A stretch of 64,000 bases of DNA from Acidobacteriaceae bacterium. GTDB taxonomy: Bacteria; Acidobacteriota; Terriglobia; Bryobacterales; Bryobacteraceae. The DNA lies in NCBI GenBank assembly GCA_019240405.1, contig JAFAYL010000034.1, positions 124,001 to 188,000 of the forward strand. Direction: 5' to 3'. This document shows, one piece after another, positions 37,301-47,709 of this stretch. A model generated the notes under the pieces. The model saw only the letters and a list, made by a program, of their open reading frames with translations. It was not told where the DNA came from and ran no database searches. Within the stretch, counting starts at the first letter, position 1, and each line of letters opens with the position of its first letter. The position numbers were made by a program, and so were the translations under genes.

Positions 37301-40300
37301 ATGCCGCAATCGACCGAGCCGGCTTTGGGCATCAATAGCTGGCTCGAAGACGAACTCTATTATCAATACCAGTTTGACCGAAGCAGTGTCGACCAAGCCT
37401 GGACTGAGCTGTTTAAAGAAGCGCCGCCGAACGGCGAGACTGGGGTAGCAGAACTCCAAACCGAAACTGCCGCGACTCCGCCTGAACCGCCGATCGAGGA
37501 GCCGCCAACACAAGAGCCTCCGCGAGAAGAGCCGCCCGCGCCCGCCCCGACACCGCAAGAAGCTAAGCCAGCGCGCGAAGCTCCTGCCGCTGAAACCGCA
37601 ATTGCGAAAACCAGCCCTGCTGAAACCGCCAAAGGCCCCAGTGACCAACTGATTCCTCTGCGCGGTCCCGCCGCGCGCATTGCGGAAAACATGATCGCGA
37701 GTCTATCGATTCCGGTCGCCACCTCGCAGCGGCAAATGCCCGTTCGGGTAATTGAAGAAAACCGGAACATCATCAATAAGCGAAGGGCGGTCGAGCGTCG
37801 CAGCAAGCTCAGCTTCACGCATCTTATCTCCTGGGCGATCGTCAAAGCCGTCAAATCGAATCCTGCTCTGAATCACGCCTACGCGGAAAGCGGCGGCGAG
37901 CCCTTCCGTGTCGTGAGGATCGACGTAAACATTGGACTTGCAATCGATGTGCCGGGCAAGGATGGCACGCGATCGCTGAAGGTTCCCAATATCAAGCACG
38001 CAGATGGAATGAATTTCGCGCAGTTCGTAGCCGCCTACGACGACATAGTGGTGCGCGCGCGCAACAACAAACTGCAAGTGTCCGATTTTGAAGGCACTAC
38101 GATTTCTCTCACGAATCCTGGCACAGTTGGCACGCTCGGGTCAGTGCCGCGCTTGATGCCCGGACAAGGCGCAATTATTGCGACCGGCGCAATCGATTAT
38201 CCGGCTGAGTTTGCGGGAGCAAGCGAAGAGACGCGCACCATGCTCGGGATCAGCAAGGTGCTCATGATTACGTGCACTTATGACCACCGCATCATTCAAG
38301 GCGCGGAATCAGGCGCGTTTCTCGCCAAACTGCAGCAGCTTCTACAAGGCGAGGATGGATTCTACGAGGGGATCTTCAGAGATCTCAAAATTCCTTACAT
38401 GCCGGTTCGCTGGCAAACAGACCAGCAAATTACGCCGAACCGGCAGGCGCAGCTTAATACAGATCCTGCAAAAGAGGCGGCAGTCATTCGGATGATCAGC
38501 GCCTATCGGATCCGAGGTCATCTCCTCGCCAACACGAATCCGCTGGGAAGCGAGCCAGGATATCATCCAACGCTCGATCCCAGTTCCTACGGGCTTTCGA
38601 TCTGGGACCTTGACCGTCCGTTTCTCTCCGGCGTGGTAAAAGCGCCGAGCGGTGCGATTGCCTCGTACATGCAGCCGTACGAGACGCTGCGCGAGATTCT
38701 CGAGCGGCTTCGCACGACATATTGCGGGTCGGTTGGCGTCGAGTATATGCACATCCAAAATCCGGAGCAGCGGCAGTGGCTGCAGGATCGGATGGAAGGC
38801 ACAATGAATCTCTGGAAGCTCGATGAGCCAGTACGACATCGCATCTTTAGCCGCCTGATTCAGGCCGAGGAGTTTGAGCATTTTCTGCAGACTCGGTTTG
38901 TCGGCCAAAAGCGCTTCGGACTCGAGGGACTCGAGAGCACAATTGTCGTGCTCGACGAGATTTTGGAACGGGCGGCGAACGAAAACGTTCAGGAAACGGT
39001 GATTGGCATGGCGCATCGCGGCCGTCTGAACGTGCTCGCGAATGTCGTCGGGAAATCCATGGCGCAAGTCTTCTCGGAATTTGAAGGCGAGCCGGATCCG
39101 GAGAGCGTGCAAGGCTCGGGCGACGTAAAATATCACCTCGGCGCAAGCGGCATTCACACCTCCAGCCGCGGGAAAGAGATCCTGGTTTCGGTTGCTTTTA
39201 ATCCCAGTCACCTTGAAGCAGTGGACCCGGTTGTGCAAGGCCTAGTGCGGCCGAAACAAGACCGCCTGGGCGATGAGAAGCGCGAGCGTGTTTTGCCTAT
39301 TCTGATGCACGGCGATGCTGCATTTATTGGTCAGGGCGTGGTCGCCGAAGTCTTGCAGCTCTCCCAGCTCGAGGGCTACACGACGGGCGGAACGATTCAC
39401 GTCATCACGAACAATCAAATCGGATTTACCACCAACCCGCTCGAAGGACGCACTAGCGTCTACTGCACCGACGTAGCGCTTTCGGTTCAGGCTCCGATCT
39501 TTCACGTCAACGCTGACGATCCCGAAGCGTGTCTTCGTGCGGCCCAGCTTGCATACGACTTTCGCCAGCGATTTAAGCGCGACGTAGTGGTCGATGTGAT
39601 TGGCTACCGGCGTCAAGGGCACAACGAAGCCGACGATCCGAGCTATACGCAACCGGTGATGTATCGCAAGATCAAAGCCACATCGACGGTTGCGAAGCAA
39701 TATTCCGAGAAGCTCGTGCAGGAAAAGATTCTGGCGCAAGACTACGTCGATAACATGCGCAAGCAGGTTCGCGAGCACCTGAACGATACATACGATGAGG
39801 CGAAGAAGCACCGCGAGCAGTTCGTGATTGAGGAGTTCGCTGAGGCGCCGTTTGAAGAAATCCATCAGCCTATTCCCTCGACCGCGACCGATTACCGCGC
39901 ACTCACGACGGTTATCGAGAAATGCACGACGCTTCCCGATGATTTCCAACTTCATCCAAAGTTGAAGCCGCTCATCGACAAGCGCCGCGAAGTGTTGAAA
40001 GGCGCGCCTCTCGATTGGGGGCTGGCCGAGACGCTCGCGTTCGGAAGCCTCGTTCTCGAAGGTACCCCCGTTCGCCTAAGCGGTCAGGACGTTTCGCGAG
40101 GCACCTTCACGCAACGTCACCTGAAGTTCAGCGATTACGAGACTGGCGCTTCCTATATCCCTCTCCAGCATCTTGATCCCGACCAGGCGAAGTTTGAAGT
40201 GGTCGACAGTTTATTGAGTGAATACGCCGTAATGGGATTCGAGTTCGGCTATAGCGTCGCCGATCCGCTCACGCTTGTCATTTGGGAAGCGCAGTTCGGC

Positions 40301-41122
40301 GATTTCGCAAATGGCGGCCAGATTATCATCGATCAGTTCGTGGTTTCGGCGGAAGCCAAATGGAATCAACCAAGCGGTCTGGTCCTACTGCTTCCACATG
40401 GTCTTGAAGGCCAAGGTCCGGAGCACTCGAGTGCGCGTATCGAGCGTTTCCTCGAACTATGCGCCGATGGCAACATGCACGTCGCGAATTGCACGACACC
40501 GGCTCAATACTTCCATTTGCTCCGCCGGCAGATGTACGGCGGCGCCGATCGGCGGGGAATCCGGAAGCCGCTAGTGGTTTTTACGCCGAAGTTTCTGCTT
40601 CGCTACCCGAAAGCGTCATCCCGTCTCGAAGAGCTTACGACCGGCACCTTCCAGGAAGTAATTGGAGATCCGCAGTACGTCGGCAGCCAGATCCGGCGCG
40701 TGCTGTTGTGCTCTGGAAAGGTCTACTACGACCTGGTGAACAAGCGCGAAGAGCTCGGCCGCGGAGATGTCGCGATTATTCGCGTAGAGCAGCTCTATCC
40801 ATTCCCCTTGCAGCGGGTTTCCGATATCCTACGGCGCTATTCCGATGCGGCCGAGCTGTTCTGGGTGCAAGAAGAGCCAGAGAACATGGGCCCTTGGTAT
40901 TTCGTTGAAGAGCAGATGCAGCCCATAATATGGACGGGCGGTGGAAGCGCAGGCCCGTTGCGCCGCCAGCTTCGTTATGTGGGGCGTCCGGCTGCAGCAA
41001 GTCCCGCGGCTGGCGCTCACAAAGTACACAACGATCAGCAGGAAGCGCTCATAGACGAAGCTTTTGCAACAAGTCCCGGCATAGCGCGCAAGGCAAAAAG
41101 GCTCGTTAGGAAGAAGCGCTAA
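37301..41122 (+). CDS. kgd: Multifunctional 2-oxoglutarate decarboxylase/dehydrogenase E1 fused to an E2 acyltransferase domain (KGD-type)
   Basis: N-terminal INSWLEDELYYQYQFDRSSVDQAWTELF, Pro-rich linker, E2-like ISLTNPGTVGTLGSVPRLMPGQGAIIATGAI...YDHRIIQGAESG, then E1o MAHRGRLNVLANVVGK, HGDAAFIGQGVV and NNQIGFTT. Confidence 0.93.
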   Translation: MPQSTEPALGINSWLEDELYYQYQFDRSSVDQAWTELFKEAPPNGETGVAELQTETAATPPEPPIEEPPTQEPPREEPPAPAPTPQEAKPAREAPAAETAIAKTSPAETAKGPSDQLIPLRGPAARIAENMIASLSIPVATSQRQMPVRVIEENRNIINKRRAVERRSKLSFTHLISWAIVKAVKSNPALNHAYAESGGEPFRVVRIDVNIGLAIDVPGKDGTRSLKVPNIKHADGMNFAQFVAAYDDIVVRARNNKLQVSDFEGTTISLTNPGTVGTLGSVPRLMPGQGAIIATGAIDYPAEFAGASEETRTMLGISKVLMITCTYDHRIIQGAESGAFLAKLQQLLQGEDGFYEGIFRDLKIPYMPVRWQTDQQITPNRQAQLNTDPAKEAAVIRMISAYRIRGHLLANTNPLGSEPGYHPTLDPSSYGLSIWDLDRPFLSGVVKAPSGAIASYMQPYETLREILERLRTTYCGSVGVEYMHIQNPEQRQWLQDRMEGTMNLWKLDEPVRHRIFSRLIQAEEFEHFLQTRFVGQKRFGLEGLESTIVVLDEILERAANENVQETVIGMAHRGRLNVLANVVGKSMAQVFSEFEGEPDPESVQGSGDVKYHLGASGIHTSSRGKEILVSVAFNPSHLEAVDPVVQGLVRPKQDRLGDEKRERVLPILMHGDAAFIGQGVVAEVLQLSQLEGYTTGGTIHVITNNQIGFTTNPLEGRTSVYCTDVALSVQAPIFHVNADDPEACLRAAQLAYDFRQRFKRDVVVDVIGYRRQGHNEADDPSYTQPVMYRKIKATSTVAKQYSEKLVQEKILAQDYVDNMRKQVREHLNDTYDEAKKHREQFVIEEFAEAPFEEIHQPIPSTATDYRALTTVIEKCTTLPDDFQLHPKLKPLIDKRREVLKGAPLDWGLAETLAFGSLVLEGTPVRLSGQDVSRGTFTQRHLKFSDYETGASYIPLQHLDPDQAKFEVVDSLLSEYAVMGFEFGYSVADPLTLVIWEAQFGDFANGGQIIIDQFVVSAEAKWNQPSGLVLLLPHGLEGQGPEHSSARIERFLELCADGNMHVANCTTPAQYFHLLRRQMYGGADRRGIRKPLVVFTPKFLLRYPKASSRLEELTTGTFQEVIGDPQYVGSQIRRVLLCSGKVYYDLVNKREELGRGDVAIIRVEQLYPFPLQRVSDILRRYSDAAELFWVQEEPENMGPWYFVEEQMQPIIWTGGGSAGPLRRQLRYVGRPAAASPAAGAHKVHNDQQEALIDEAFATSPGIARKAKRLVRKKR

Positions 41123-42444
41123 CGTAATGCTCCGATTGTGTACTGCAGGGCGGCATATTGTGCCTGATACTCATATTTCGCGCTCAGATTTTCAATCTGC
41201 GCTTGCGTTAAGCTGAGCTGCGCCTGCGTAACATCGACGATTGAAGAAAGCCCGAGATTGTAACGCCCTTGGGCCAGATCAAGAGCTAACTGCGCCTGCG
41301 CGAGTAGTTGCTGAGCCACTGGGATTCGCTGATACGCAGTGGCGGCGCTCAGTAAAGCGGTTCGCACATCGTGCGAGATCTGTTGCGCGAGATCCCGACG
41401 CCTCTGATCCGTCGCCAGTACCTGATAATGCGCCTCCTCGCGCCGAGCCGTAAAGAGAAAACCGTTGAAGATCGGGATATTCACGTTGATGCCCGCGCCT
41501 TCATACTCATGGGGGACTCTTGTGGTCGTGTTGATGTACGGAAGCGCCCCGCCAACACCTAAGAACGTAATTGTCGGGCGGTTGAGATCTCGTTCGGCAG
41601 CCTCGAATCGCCGCGCGGCTTGCGTATCGAACTGAAGAGCTCGCAGCTCCGGGCGGTTCTGCAGCGCTTCGGCCACAAGAGCATTTGGATCGGAACGAGG
41701 AGCAGGCGCCTCGGGGCTTTCCGTGACGGTATAGTTCCGGGGCGTGTCTTCGCCAAGGGCTCGCGATAAATCAGCCAATGCTGTTTGCACATCGCCTTGA
41801 GCTCGGACCAGAAGCAGCTTCGCCTGGGACAAGCTGACATCCGCAAAACTCACGTCCACTTGAGATTTCAACTGGCTCTTGAAGAGAGCCGTCACTTGAT
41901 CCACCACGGTCTGACGCGCTGCGACGGTCTGCTCCGCAACTTTGACGACCGCTTGTGCCGCCAGCACGCCATAGTAGGCGCGATCGACACCGAGAACGAC
42001 GTCGTAGCGGGTAGCTTGGACGTTCTGATCGAAAGCTCGCGCTTGGAGCTCGGATTGGCCAACCAGGTTTCGCCTGCGCCCAAAGTCTGTGATGAGCTGG
42101 CCGACTTGAAGTCCCTGCCCCTCGCGGTTGAATAGAACGGAAGCAGCAAGCGCGCCCGCGCCGATACGGGTTAGGTCATAACCTTGACTTCCTGTTATCT
42201 CGCCATCGATGGTTGGATAATAAGCGGATTTGTTTTCTCGAACCCGTTGAACCGCCGCGCTGTATTGGTCCTCCGCCGCGAGAATGTGCGGGTGGTTCTT
42301 CAACGCAAGCGCTTCTGCATCATGCAAACTCAATGCAACCGAAGGGCCGCCCTGTGCAGGCAGAGCTCGCGGAGGCGGCATTTGGCCCAAGCCGGCGAGA
42401 GCGCACGTTAGTTGAAGAGCAAATGCGGCGGCGAGAGCTTTCAC
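41119..42444 (-). CDS. TolC family outer membrane efflux protein
   Basis: LSLHDAEALALKNHP, GLQVGQLITDFGRRRNLV, VPIFNGFLFTARREEAHYQ and AQGRYNLGLSSIVDVTQAQLSLTQAQ. Confidence 0.9.
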   Translation of the reverse strand: MKALAAAFALQLTCALAGLGQMPPPRALPAQGGPSVALSLHDAEALALKNHPHILAAEDQYSAAVQRVRENKSAYYPTIDGEITGSQGYDLTRIGAGALAASVLFNREGQGLQVGQLITDFGRRRNLVGQSELQARAFDQNVQATRYDVVLGVDRAYYGVLAAQAVVKVAEQTVAARQTVVDQVTALFKSQLKSQVDVSFADVSLSQAKLLLVRAQGDVQTALADLSRALGEDTPRNYTVTESPEAPAPRSDPNALVAEALQNRPELRALQFDTQAARRFEAAERDLNRPTITFLGVGGALPYINTTTRVPHEYEGAGINVNIPIFNGFLFTARREEAHYQVLATDQRRRDLAQQISHDVRTALLSAATAYQRIPVAQQLLAQAQLALDLAQGRYNLGLSSIVDVTQAQLSLTQAQIENLSAKYEYQAQYAALQYTIGALR

Positions 42445-42457
42445 GGGGTCCTCGAAA

Positions 42458-45400
42458 CTAGGCGGGTTGTTGCGCCCTCTGTTTGCGGCGATAGATCAAC
42501 AGGTAAGCCGCGGGGACGATGAACACGGTGAGAACAACGGATGAGGTGAGTCCGCCGATAATGGCCTGCGCCATGGGCGCATATTGCTCGGCGCCCGTTC
42601 CCAGCTTCAACGCCATCGGGATCATTCCAATGATTGTGGCGAGCGATGTCATCAGAATCGGCCGCAGACGCACGCGGCAAGCTGTGATCACTGCGTCCGC
42701 AACTGACAAGCCTTGCTCTTCGAGTTTGTGCGCGAAATCGACAATAAGAATGCTGTTCGAATTGGCGACGCCGACCAGCATCAGCACGCCCATAAGTGAC
42801 ATTACGTTGATGGTTGTATGGGCGAAGAGAAGAATCAGCATCACCCCGGATACACCCATAGGAACAGCGAGCATGATGAGGACCGGATCGACAAACGAGC
42901 GGAACTGCGCGACCAAAATCAGGTAGAGCAGCACGACGGACAATGTGAGTCCGAATGCGAAGCTCTTAAAGGATTCGTTCATTCCCTGCACCATGCCGCG
43001 CAGGTTCACTCGAATGTTTGATCCGTGCGGAGTCTGGGCCAGAATCTTATTGATCTCGCTTGAGAGCCGCGAGAGATCCTCGCCTTTCGGCGTGACAAAA
43101 ACATCAATGGATCGCTGAATCTGATAATGATCCAGCTCGGTCGGGGTTTGAAGATTGACCAGTTTGACGACTGAATCGAGCGTAGTGGACTGCTTCAGGT
43201 TCGGTGCTCGAAGCGGAATGTTTCGCAGATCGAGCGGATCGTGAATCGCCGGTGTGCCGTGCTCGTAATATTGAACGGTTAAGAAATAGTCGTTGCCGGT
43301 TTTGTAATCGACCCAGTAATTGGGGGCGATCATTACGTTCGAGTTCAACGCCGTGATCACGTTATCCACCACGTCCTTTTCGCTCAAACCCAGCTCTGCC
43401 GCGTGCACGCGATCAATATCCATGCGCATGCCCGGATAATTCATATCCTGCGGAATGTAGACCTGACCTACACCCGATAGACTCCGAATTTTGCCCGCCA
43501 GCTCTTCCGCCAGCTGGTAATCGGCGTTTAAATCGGGGCTGGTAATCGAGACATCAATTGGGGCAGGCATGCCGGTGTTTAAGATCGCATCCACCATCGA
43601 TCCGCTCTGGAAGAACGTTCGCGCTTCGGGCAGCTTCTGTCGGATTAGGTTTTGAATCTCGTCCATGTATTCGTAGCTGCTCGCGCGATGATCCGGCGCG
43701 AGCTGCGTTTGCACAGTCGCCGTATACGCTCCCGTGTTGGTGCTGTAAAGAGCAGAGAAATCATTCACCACGCCGATATTCGAGACGATCATGTGGAAAT
43801 CGGGTGCCGCGACGGTGCGCTTGATGAGATCTTCCACTCGCGAGACGTATCTCTCCGTCAATTCGAGCCGTGATCCTGTAGGCGCTTTGAAGTTGATCGT
43901 GAACTGGCCGGCATCGGTGCGCGGGAAAAAGGAGAGTCCCAGGAGCGGATAAATCGCCAAACTCACGAGGAATGTGCCGAACAACACGGCTACTGTGAGC
44001 CCGGGCGCGCGCAGAAGAGTCCAGCGGACGGTTTTCTCGTACGTATCGAGCAGCCGCTGGAAACCTCGGTTGAAGCCTGCGTTGAAACGGGCCCACCCAG
44101 AAAGCTTGAGACCGCGTGTCGGCGCCGATAATATCTCGCCCGATTCCGACGCCTCCTTTTCTGTGAACTCAGGCGCGTGCGGTTCCGCGTGGGGAGCGCT
44201 TTTCAGAAAGCGCGAGCAAAACAGCGGGATAACGGTCATCGCGACGACAAATGAAACCAGCAGAGAGATACAAAACGCAAGCGCGAGGGCCGAGAACAGG
44301 AATTTGCTGACGCCGTAAAGGATCGTAACAGGGAAAAACGTAACTACTCCGACAAGGGTGGCGGCAAGCACTGCGAGTGTGACTTCGGAGCCGCCAAGCT
44401 GCGCCGCGATTGCTGGAGTTTCACCCATTTCAAGATGGCGATAGATGTTTTCGAGCGAAATTACGGAATTGTCAATGACGCGCGAGAACGCAAGTGCGAG
44501 CCCGCCGAGAATCATCGTGTTTACCGTACTGCCTATCAGATCGAGAATCACGAATGCGGCGAGCGCCGATAGCGGAATTGAGAGCAAAACTGCTGAAGTG
44601 GCGCGTACATTGCCCAAAAAAAGCAAAATCATGATACTGGTCAAGGCCAATCCGAGGAGACCCTCATGCAGCACTGTGCGAATTGCTTCTTTGACGAACG
44701 TGGATTGATCGAACAAAAGGTCCGCCGACATCTGCTTCGGGATGTCATACAAGTGGCCGATGAGTTTGCGGACGTCGTTCACCACTTGAATCGTATTTGT
44801 GTTGCCGCCCTGCTTCATGATCGGAATGTAAGCGGACCGCTGGCCGTCTACGCGCACAACGTTATACTGGATCGCGCTTGCGTCTTCCGCTTTTCCCACA
44901 TCGGCAACACGCACCCACGACTCGCCGACAGTCTTAATGGGAAGATCGTTCAGCTCGCTCACTTTGCTGACGAGGCTGTTCGAATAGACGTAGTAATCAT
45001 AAGGACCCATCTTCACGTCGCCGGCCGGCAGAATCAGATTGGAGTTGTTCACCGCCTGCACGACGTCCATTAAGCTCAGTTGGCGCGACATCAACTTGTA
45101 GGGATCGGTGTAGACCATGATTTGGCGGTACTTGCCGCCGAAAGGCGGTGGAATTTCAGCTCCCTTTACCACTGCAATCTGGTTGCGGATCGCAAACTGG
45201 GCGTAATCGTGTAGCTGCGTCTCGTTCAAGCCCTGCCCTTTTACCGCAACAAGGCAGACGGGCAAACTTGAAGGATCAGACTTCAGTACTACTGGCGGCA
45301 GAGTGCCAGGAGGAAGGCGCTTCAGATCAGCAAGCGCAAGATTCGACAGTTCTGTTACATCGGCGTCCGGATCCGTGCCGGGCTGAAAGAAAACTCGAAT

Positions 45401-45664
45401 GATGCTGATGCCCAGCAGCGAATGAGACTCCATATGGTCGATCCCCGCCGCCAAGGTGAAGAAGCGCTCGAGTGGTGAGGTGATGTCGGTCTCAACGTCC
45501 TGCGGGGGCATGCCTGTATAGAACGTCGCGACGACGACTTGCGGCAGATTGATGGGCGGAAAAAGGTCAACCGGCATCCGCGACACGCTCACCACGCCGA
45601 GCACGCAGACGATCAAGCAGACCACGACGATGAAGTACGGATTGCGAATAGAGAATTTCGACAT
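42458..45664 (-). CDS. RND efflux transporter permease (AcrB/MdtBC-like)
   Basis: 1068 aa; SRMPVDLFPPINLPQVVVATFYTGMPPQDVETDITSPLE, GALALAFSRVIDNSVISLENIYRHLE-type TM region, NSNSILIVDFAHKLEEQG, LRPILMTSLATIIGMIPMAL. Confidence 0.93.
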   Translation of the reverse strand: MSKFSIRNPYFIVVVCLIVCVLGVVSVSRMPVDLFPPINLPQVVVATFYTGMPPQDVETDITSPLERFFTLAAGIDHMESHSLLGISIIRVFFQPGTDPDADVTELSNLALADLKRLPPGTLPPVVLKSDPSSLPVCLVAVKGQGLNETQLHDYAQFAIRNQIAVVKGAEIPPPFGGKYRQIMVYTDPYKLMSRQLSLMDVVQAVNNSNLILPAGDVKMGPYDYYVYSNSLVSKVSELNDLPIKTVGESWVRVADVGKAEDASAIQYNVVRVDGQRSAYIPIMKQGGNTNTIQVVNDVRKLIGHLYDIPKQMSADLLFDQSTFVKEAIRTVLHEGLLGLALTSIMILLFLGNVRATSAVLLSIPLSALAAFVILDLIGSTVNTMILGGLALAFSRVIDNSVISLENIYRHLEMGETPAIAAQLGGSEVTLAVLAATLVGVVTFFPVTILYGVSKFLFSALALAFCISLLVSFVVAMTVIPLFCSRFLKSAPHAEPHAPEFTEKEASESGEILSAPTRGLKLSGWARFNAGFNRGFQRLLDTYEKTVRWTLLRAPGLTVAVLFGTFLVSLAIYPLLGLSFFPRTDAGQFTINFKAPTGSRLELTERYVSRVEDLIKRTVAAPDFHMIVSNIGVVNDFSALYSTNTGAYTATVQTQLAPDHRASSYEYMDEIQNLIRQKLPEARTFFQSGSMVDAILNTGMPAPIDVSITSPDLNADYQLAEELAGKIRSLSGVGQVYIPQDMNYPGMRMDIDRVHAAELGLSEKDVVDNVITALNSNVMIAPNYWVDYKTGNDYFLTVQYYEHGTPAIHDPLDLRNIPLRAPNLKQSTTLDSVVKLVNLQTPTELDHYQIQRSIDVFVTPKGEDLSRLSSEINKILAQTPHGSNIRVNLRGMVQGMNESFKSFAFGLTLSVVLLYLILVAQFRSFVDPVLIMLAVPMGVSGVMLILLFAHTTINVMSLMGVLMLVGVANSNSILIVDFAHKLEEQGLSVADAVITACRVRLRPILMTSLATIIGMIPMALKLGTGAEQYAPMAQAIIGGLTSSVVLTVFIVPAAYLLIYRRKQRAQQPA

Positions 45665-45670
45665 TGGGGC

Positions 45671-46918
45671 TTACTTCGCGCTGGACTCTGCGCCTTTACC
45701 GGCGTAGGACATCACTTGAATTGCTTCAGGATTCACAGCCTGACCAGGTTTCAAGCCGCTTCGATCACTCACGACCACTCGTTCCCCCTCGCGCAGGCCT
45801 GATAAAACTTCGGCGTAATCGGAAGTTTGGATTCCGATAGTTAACTCGCGGGTCTCGAGTCTGTCCTGTGAATCGACCAGCATCACCGTCGTTCGCGCCC
45901 CCTCGCGATCCACGGCCTGCAGCGGGACCGCAAGCGCATCGCCGTTTCTCTGCAATTGAAGAACAGCTTCGGCATAAAGACCAGGCATGAGCGCGTTATT
46001 TTCATTCGGAACGTCCACCTCCGTATGCATGGTTCGCGTGCTTTCTGCGATATCGACTGAGATCCGCGCGACGTGACCCGTAAAACGACGCCCCAGCGAA
46101 GGCACGCGCACCTCGACGGCCTGCCCCGTTCTGACGTAACGAACGTCCGATTCAGGCACCGGAATTACAAGACGGAACAGATTCTCTTGCGAGAGGCGAA
46201 CCAGCGGCATGGCCTGCGTGGAGCTTGTGCCTGCCTGCATCAGCGCGCCCAAATTGGCGTAGCGCTGTGTGACAACTCCATCAAACGGAGCTGTTATTCG
46301 TGAATAAGAAAATAGCGCCTGGTCATGAGCTAGCTTCGCCTTCGCCATGCCCAACTGGCTCTGAGCCGCTGCTAGAGCTGCTTTGGCAGCTTCGAGCTGT
46401 CCTTCTGTGGCCAGATCCTTGGCCTGAGCATCGTCAACTTCCTGTTGCGCCACCAGACCGGGCTTGCTCTGCGCTACCCCGTTTAGCCGCTCAAAAATAA
46501 GGCGTGAGACCTTGTGCTGGGCATCGGCCGTTGTAACGTCGTGCTCCGCGCGAGTCACCTGATCGCGGGCCGCTCCGATTTCCGCCTGATCTTGATCGAG
46601 CAGCGCCTGAAGCTCCGGTATCTCGAGCACTGCCATCAACTGACCCCGCCGGACATGAGTACCGTAATCGACGAGCAGTTGCTTGATGTAGCCCGACTCT
46701 TTCGCATAAATGTCGATTTCCTGGAACGGCACCAGCTCTGAGCTGAGCGTGAGCGTTGTCTCGAGCGGCTGGTTCTTGATCACCGCAACTCCTACAGTTT
46801 CAGGCGCCGATGGCGCCGTTTTCTGTTGTGCAGGCGCGTCCTTACGCGTGCACGAGGCGAGAAGCCCCGTTAACACGAGGAGAATAAGAACCGTGAACGC
46901 TTGCTTAGAGGCCCTCAC
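45671..46918 (-). CDS. RND efflux periplasmic adaptor subunit (MFP), lipoprotein-like
   Basis: Lipobox-like LTGLLASCTRKD; GYIKQLLVDYGTHVRRGQLMAVLEIPEL, FSYSRITAPFDGVVTQRYANLGALM. Confidence 0.92.
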   Translation of the reverse strand: MRASKQAFTVLILLVLTGLLASCTRKDAPAQQKTAPSAPETVGVAVIKNQPLETTLTLSSELVPFQEIDIYAKESGYIKQLLVDYGTHVRRGQLMAVLEIPELQALLDQDQAEIGAARDQVTRAEHDVTTADAQHKVSRLIFERLNGVAQSKPGLVAQQEVDDAQAKDLATEGQLEAAKAALAAAQSQLGMAKAKLAHDQALFSYSRITAPFDGVVTQRYANLGALMQAGTSSTQAMPLVRLSQENLFRLVIPVPESDVRYVRTGQAVEVRVPSLGRRFTGHVARISVDIAESTRTMHTEVDVPNENNALMPGLYAEAVLQLQRNGDALAVPLQAVDREGARTTVMLVDSQDRLETRELTIGIQTSDYAEVLSGLREGERVVVSDRSGLKPGQAVNPEAIQVMSYAGKGAESSAK

Positions 46919-47058
46919 TCGTTTACGTATGCCAGTTTATGGCGTGAATCCGATTCGCGGAATACAGCCGTTGCTTGAATTTAGCTCCCGGCACTGCCCT
47001 ACTGAACAGGCAGTTTTACCAGCCTGCATGACAGCTACCATTGGAGGGATCACTGACA

Positions 47059-47709
47059 ATGCCCCCGGTGCGAGTTCTCATTGCCGACGATCATCCTTTG
47101 ATTCGCAGCGGCTTGCGTGCCCTTCTTGAGAGGGAGGGCGAATTTCAAGTGGTGGGGGAGGCATCGGATGGCTACGAGGCTATCGAGCTCGCGACTCATT
47201 TGAAGCCGGATGTGGCTTTGCTGGACGTCGGAATGCCGCGGCTTAATGGAATCGATGCGGCGAAACATATCTCGGAACGCATGCCGCGTGTTCGAATTAT
47301 CGTCGTCAGTATGCATTCCGATGAGGCTTACGTATTGCGCGCGCTGAAATCCGGAGCGCGCGGTTATCTGCTGAAGGCGTCGCCGGAATCGGATGTTCTA
47401 GCGGCCGTTCGCGCCATAGCAGCGGGAAATGCGTATTTCAGTCCAGAGATTACGAAGTTACTGGTCGAAGAGTACGTAAACGAGGTACGCAGGAGGGGAG
47501 TCGAGGACAGCTATGACCTCCTGAGCATTCGCGAAAAGGAGGTTTTGCAGTTGCTCGTGGCGGGCAAAACGAACCGCGATATTTCAGACATGCTGCATAT
47601 CAGTGTGTCAACCGTCGAGACGCACAGGAACAACATCTTTCAGAAACTTGGGATTCACAATTTGCCAGAGCTGATTTTGTACGCCGTCCGTAAAGGGCTG
47701 ATTTCATGA
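47059..47709 (+). CDS. NarL/FixJ-type response regulator
   Basis: MPPVRVLIADDHPLIRSGLRALLE, DVALLDVGMPRLNGID and LSIREKEVLQLLVAGKTNRDISDMLHISVSTVETHRNNIFQKL. Confidence 0.93.
   Translation: MPPVRVLIADDHPLIRSGLRALLEREGEFQVVGEASDGYEAIELATHLKPDVALLDVGMPRLNGIDAAKHISERMPRVRIIVVSMHSDEAYVLRALKSGARGYLLKASPESDVLAAVRAIAAGNAYFSPEITKLLVEEYVNEVRRRGVEDSYDLLSIREKEVLQLLVAGKTNRDISDMLHISVSTVETHRNNIFQKLGIHNLPELILYAVRKGLIS

Noticed and set aside
38342-39955. Long minus-strand ORFs (298 and 237 aa) inside kgd
   Set aside because: They are shadow ORFs of a highly conserved GC-rich gene, with low-complexity Arg/His-rich translations and no domain signal.
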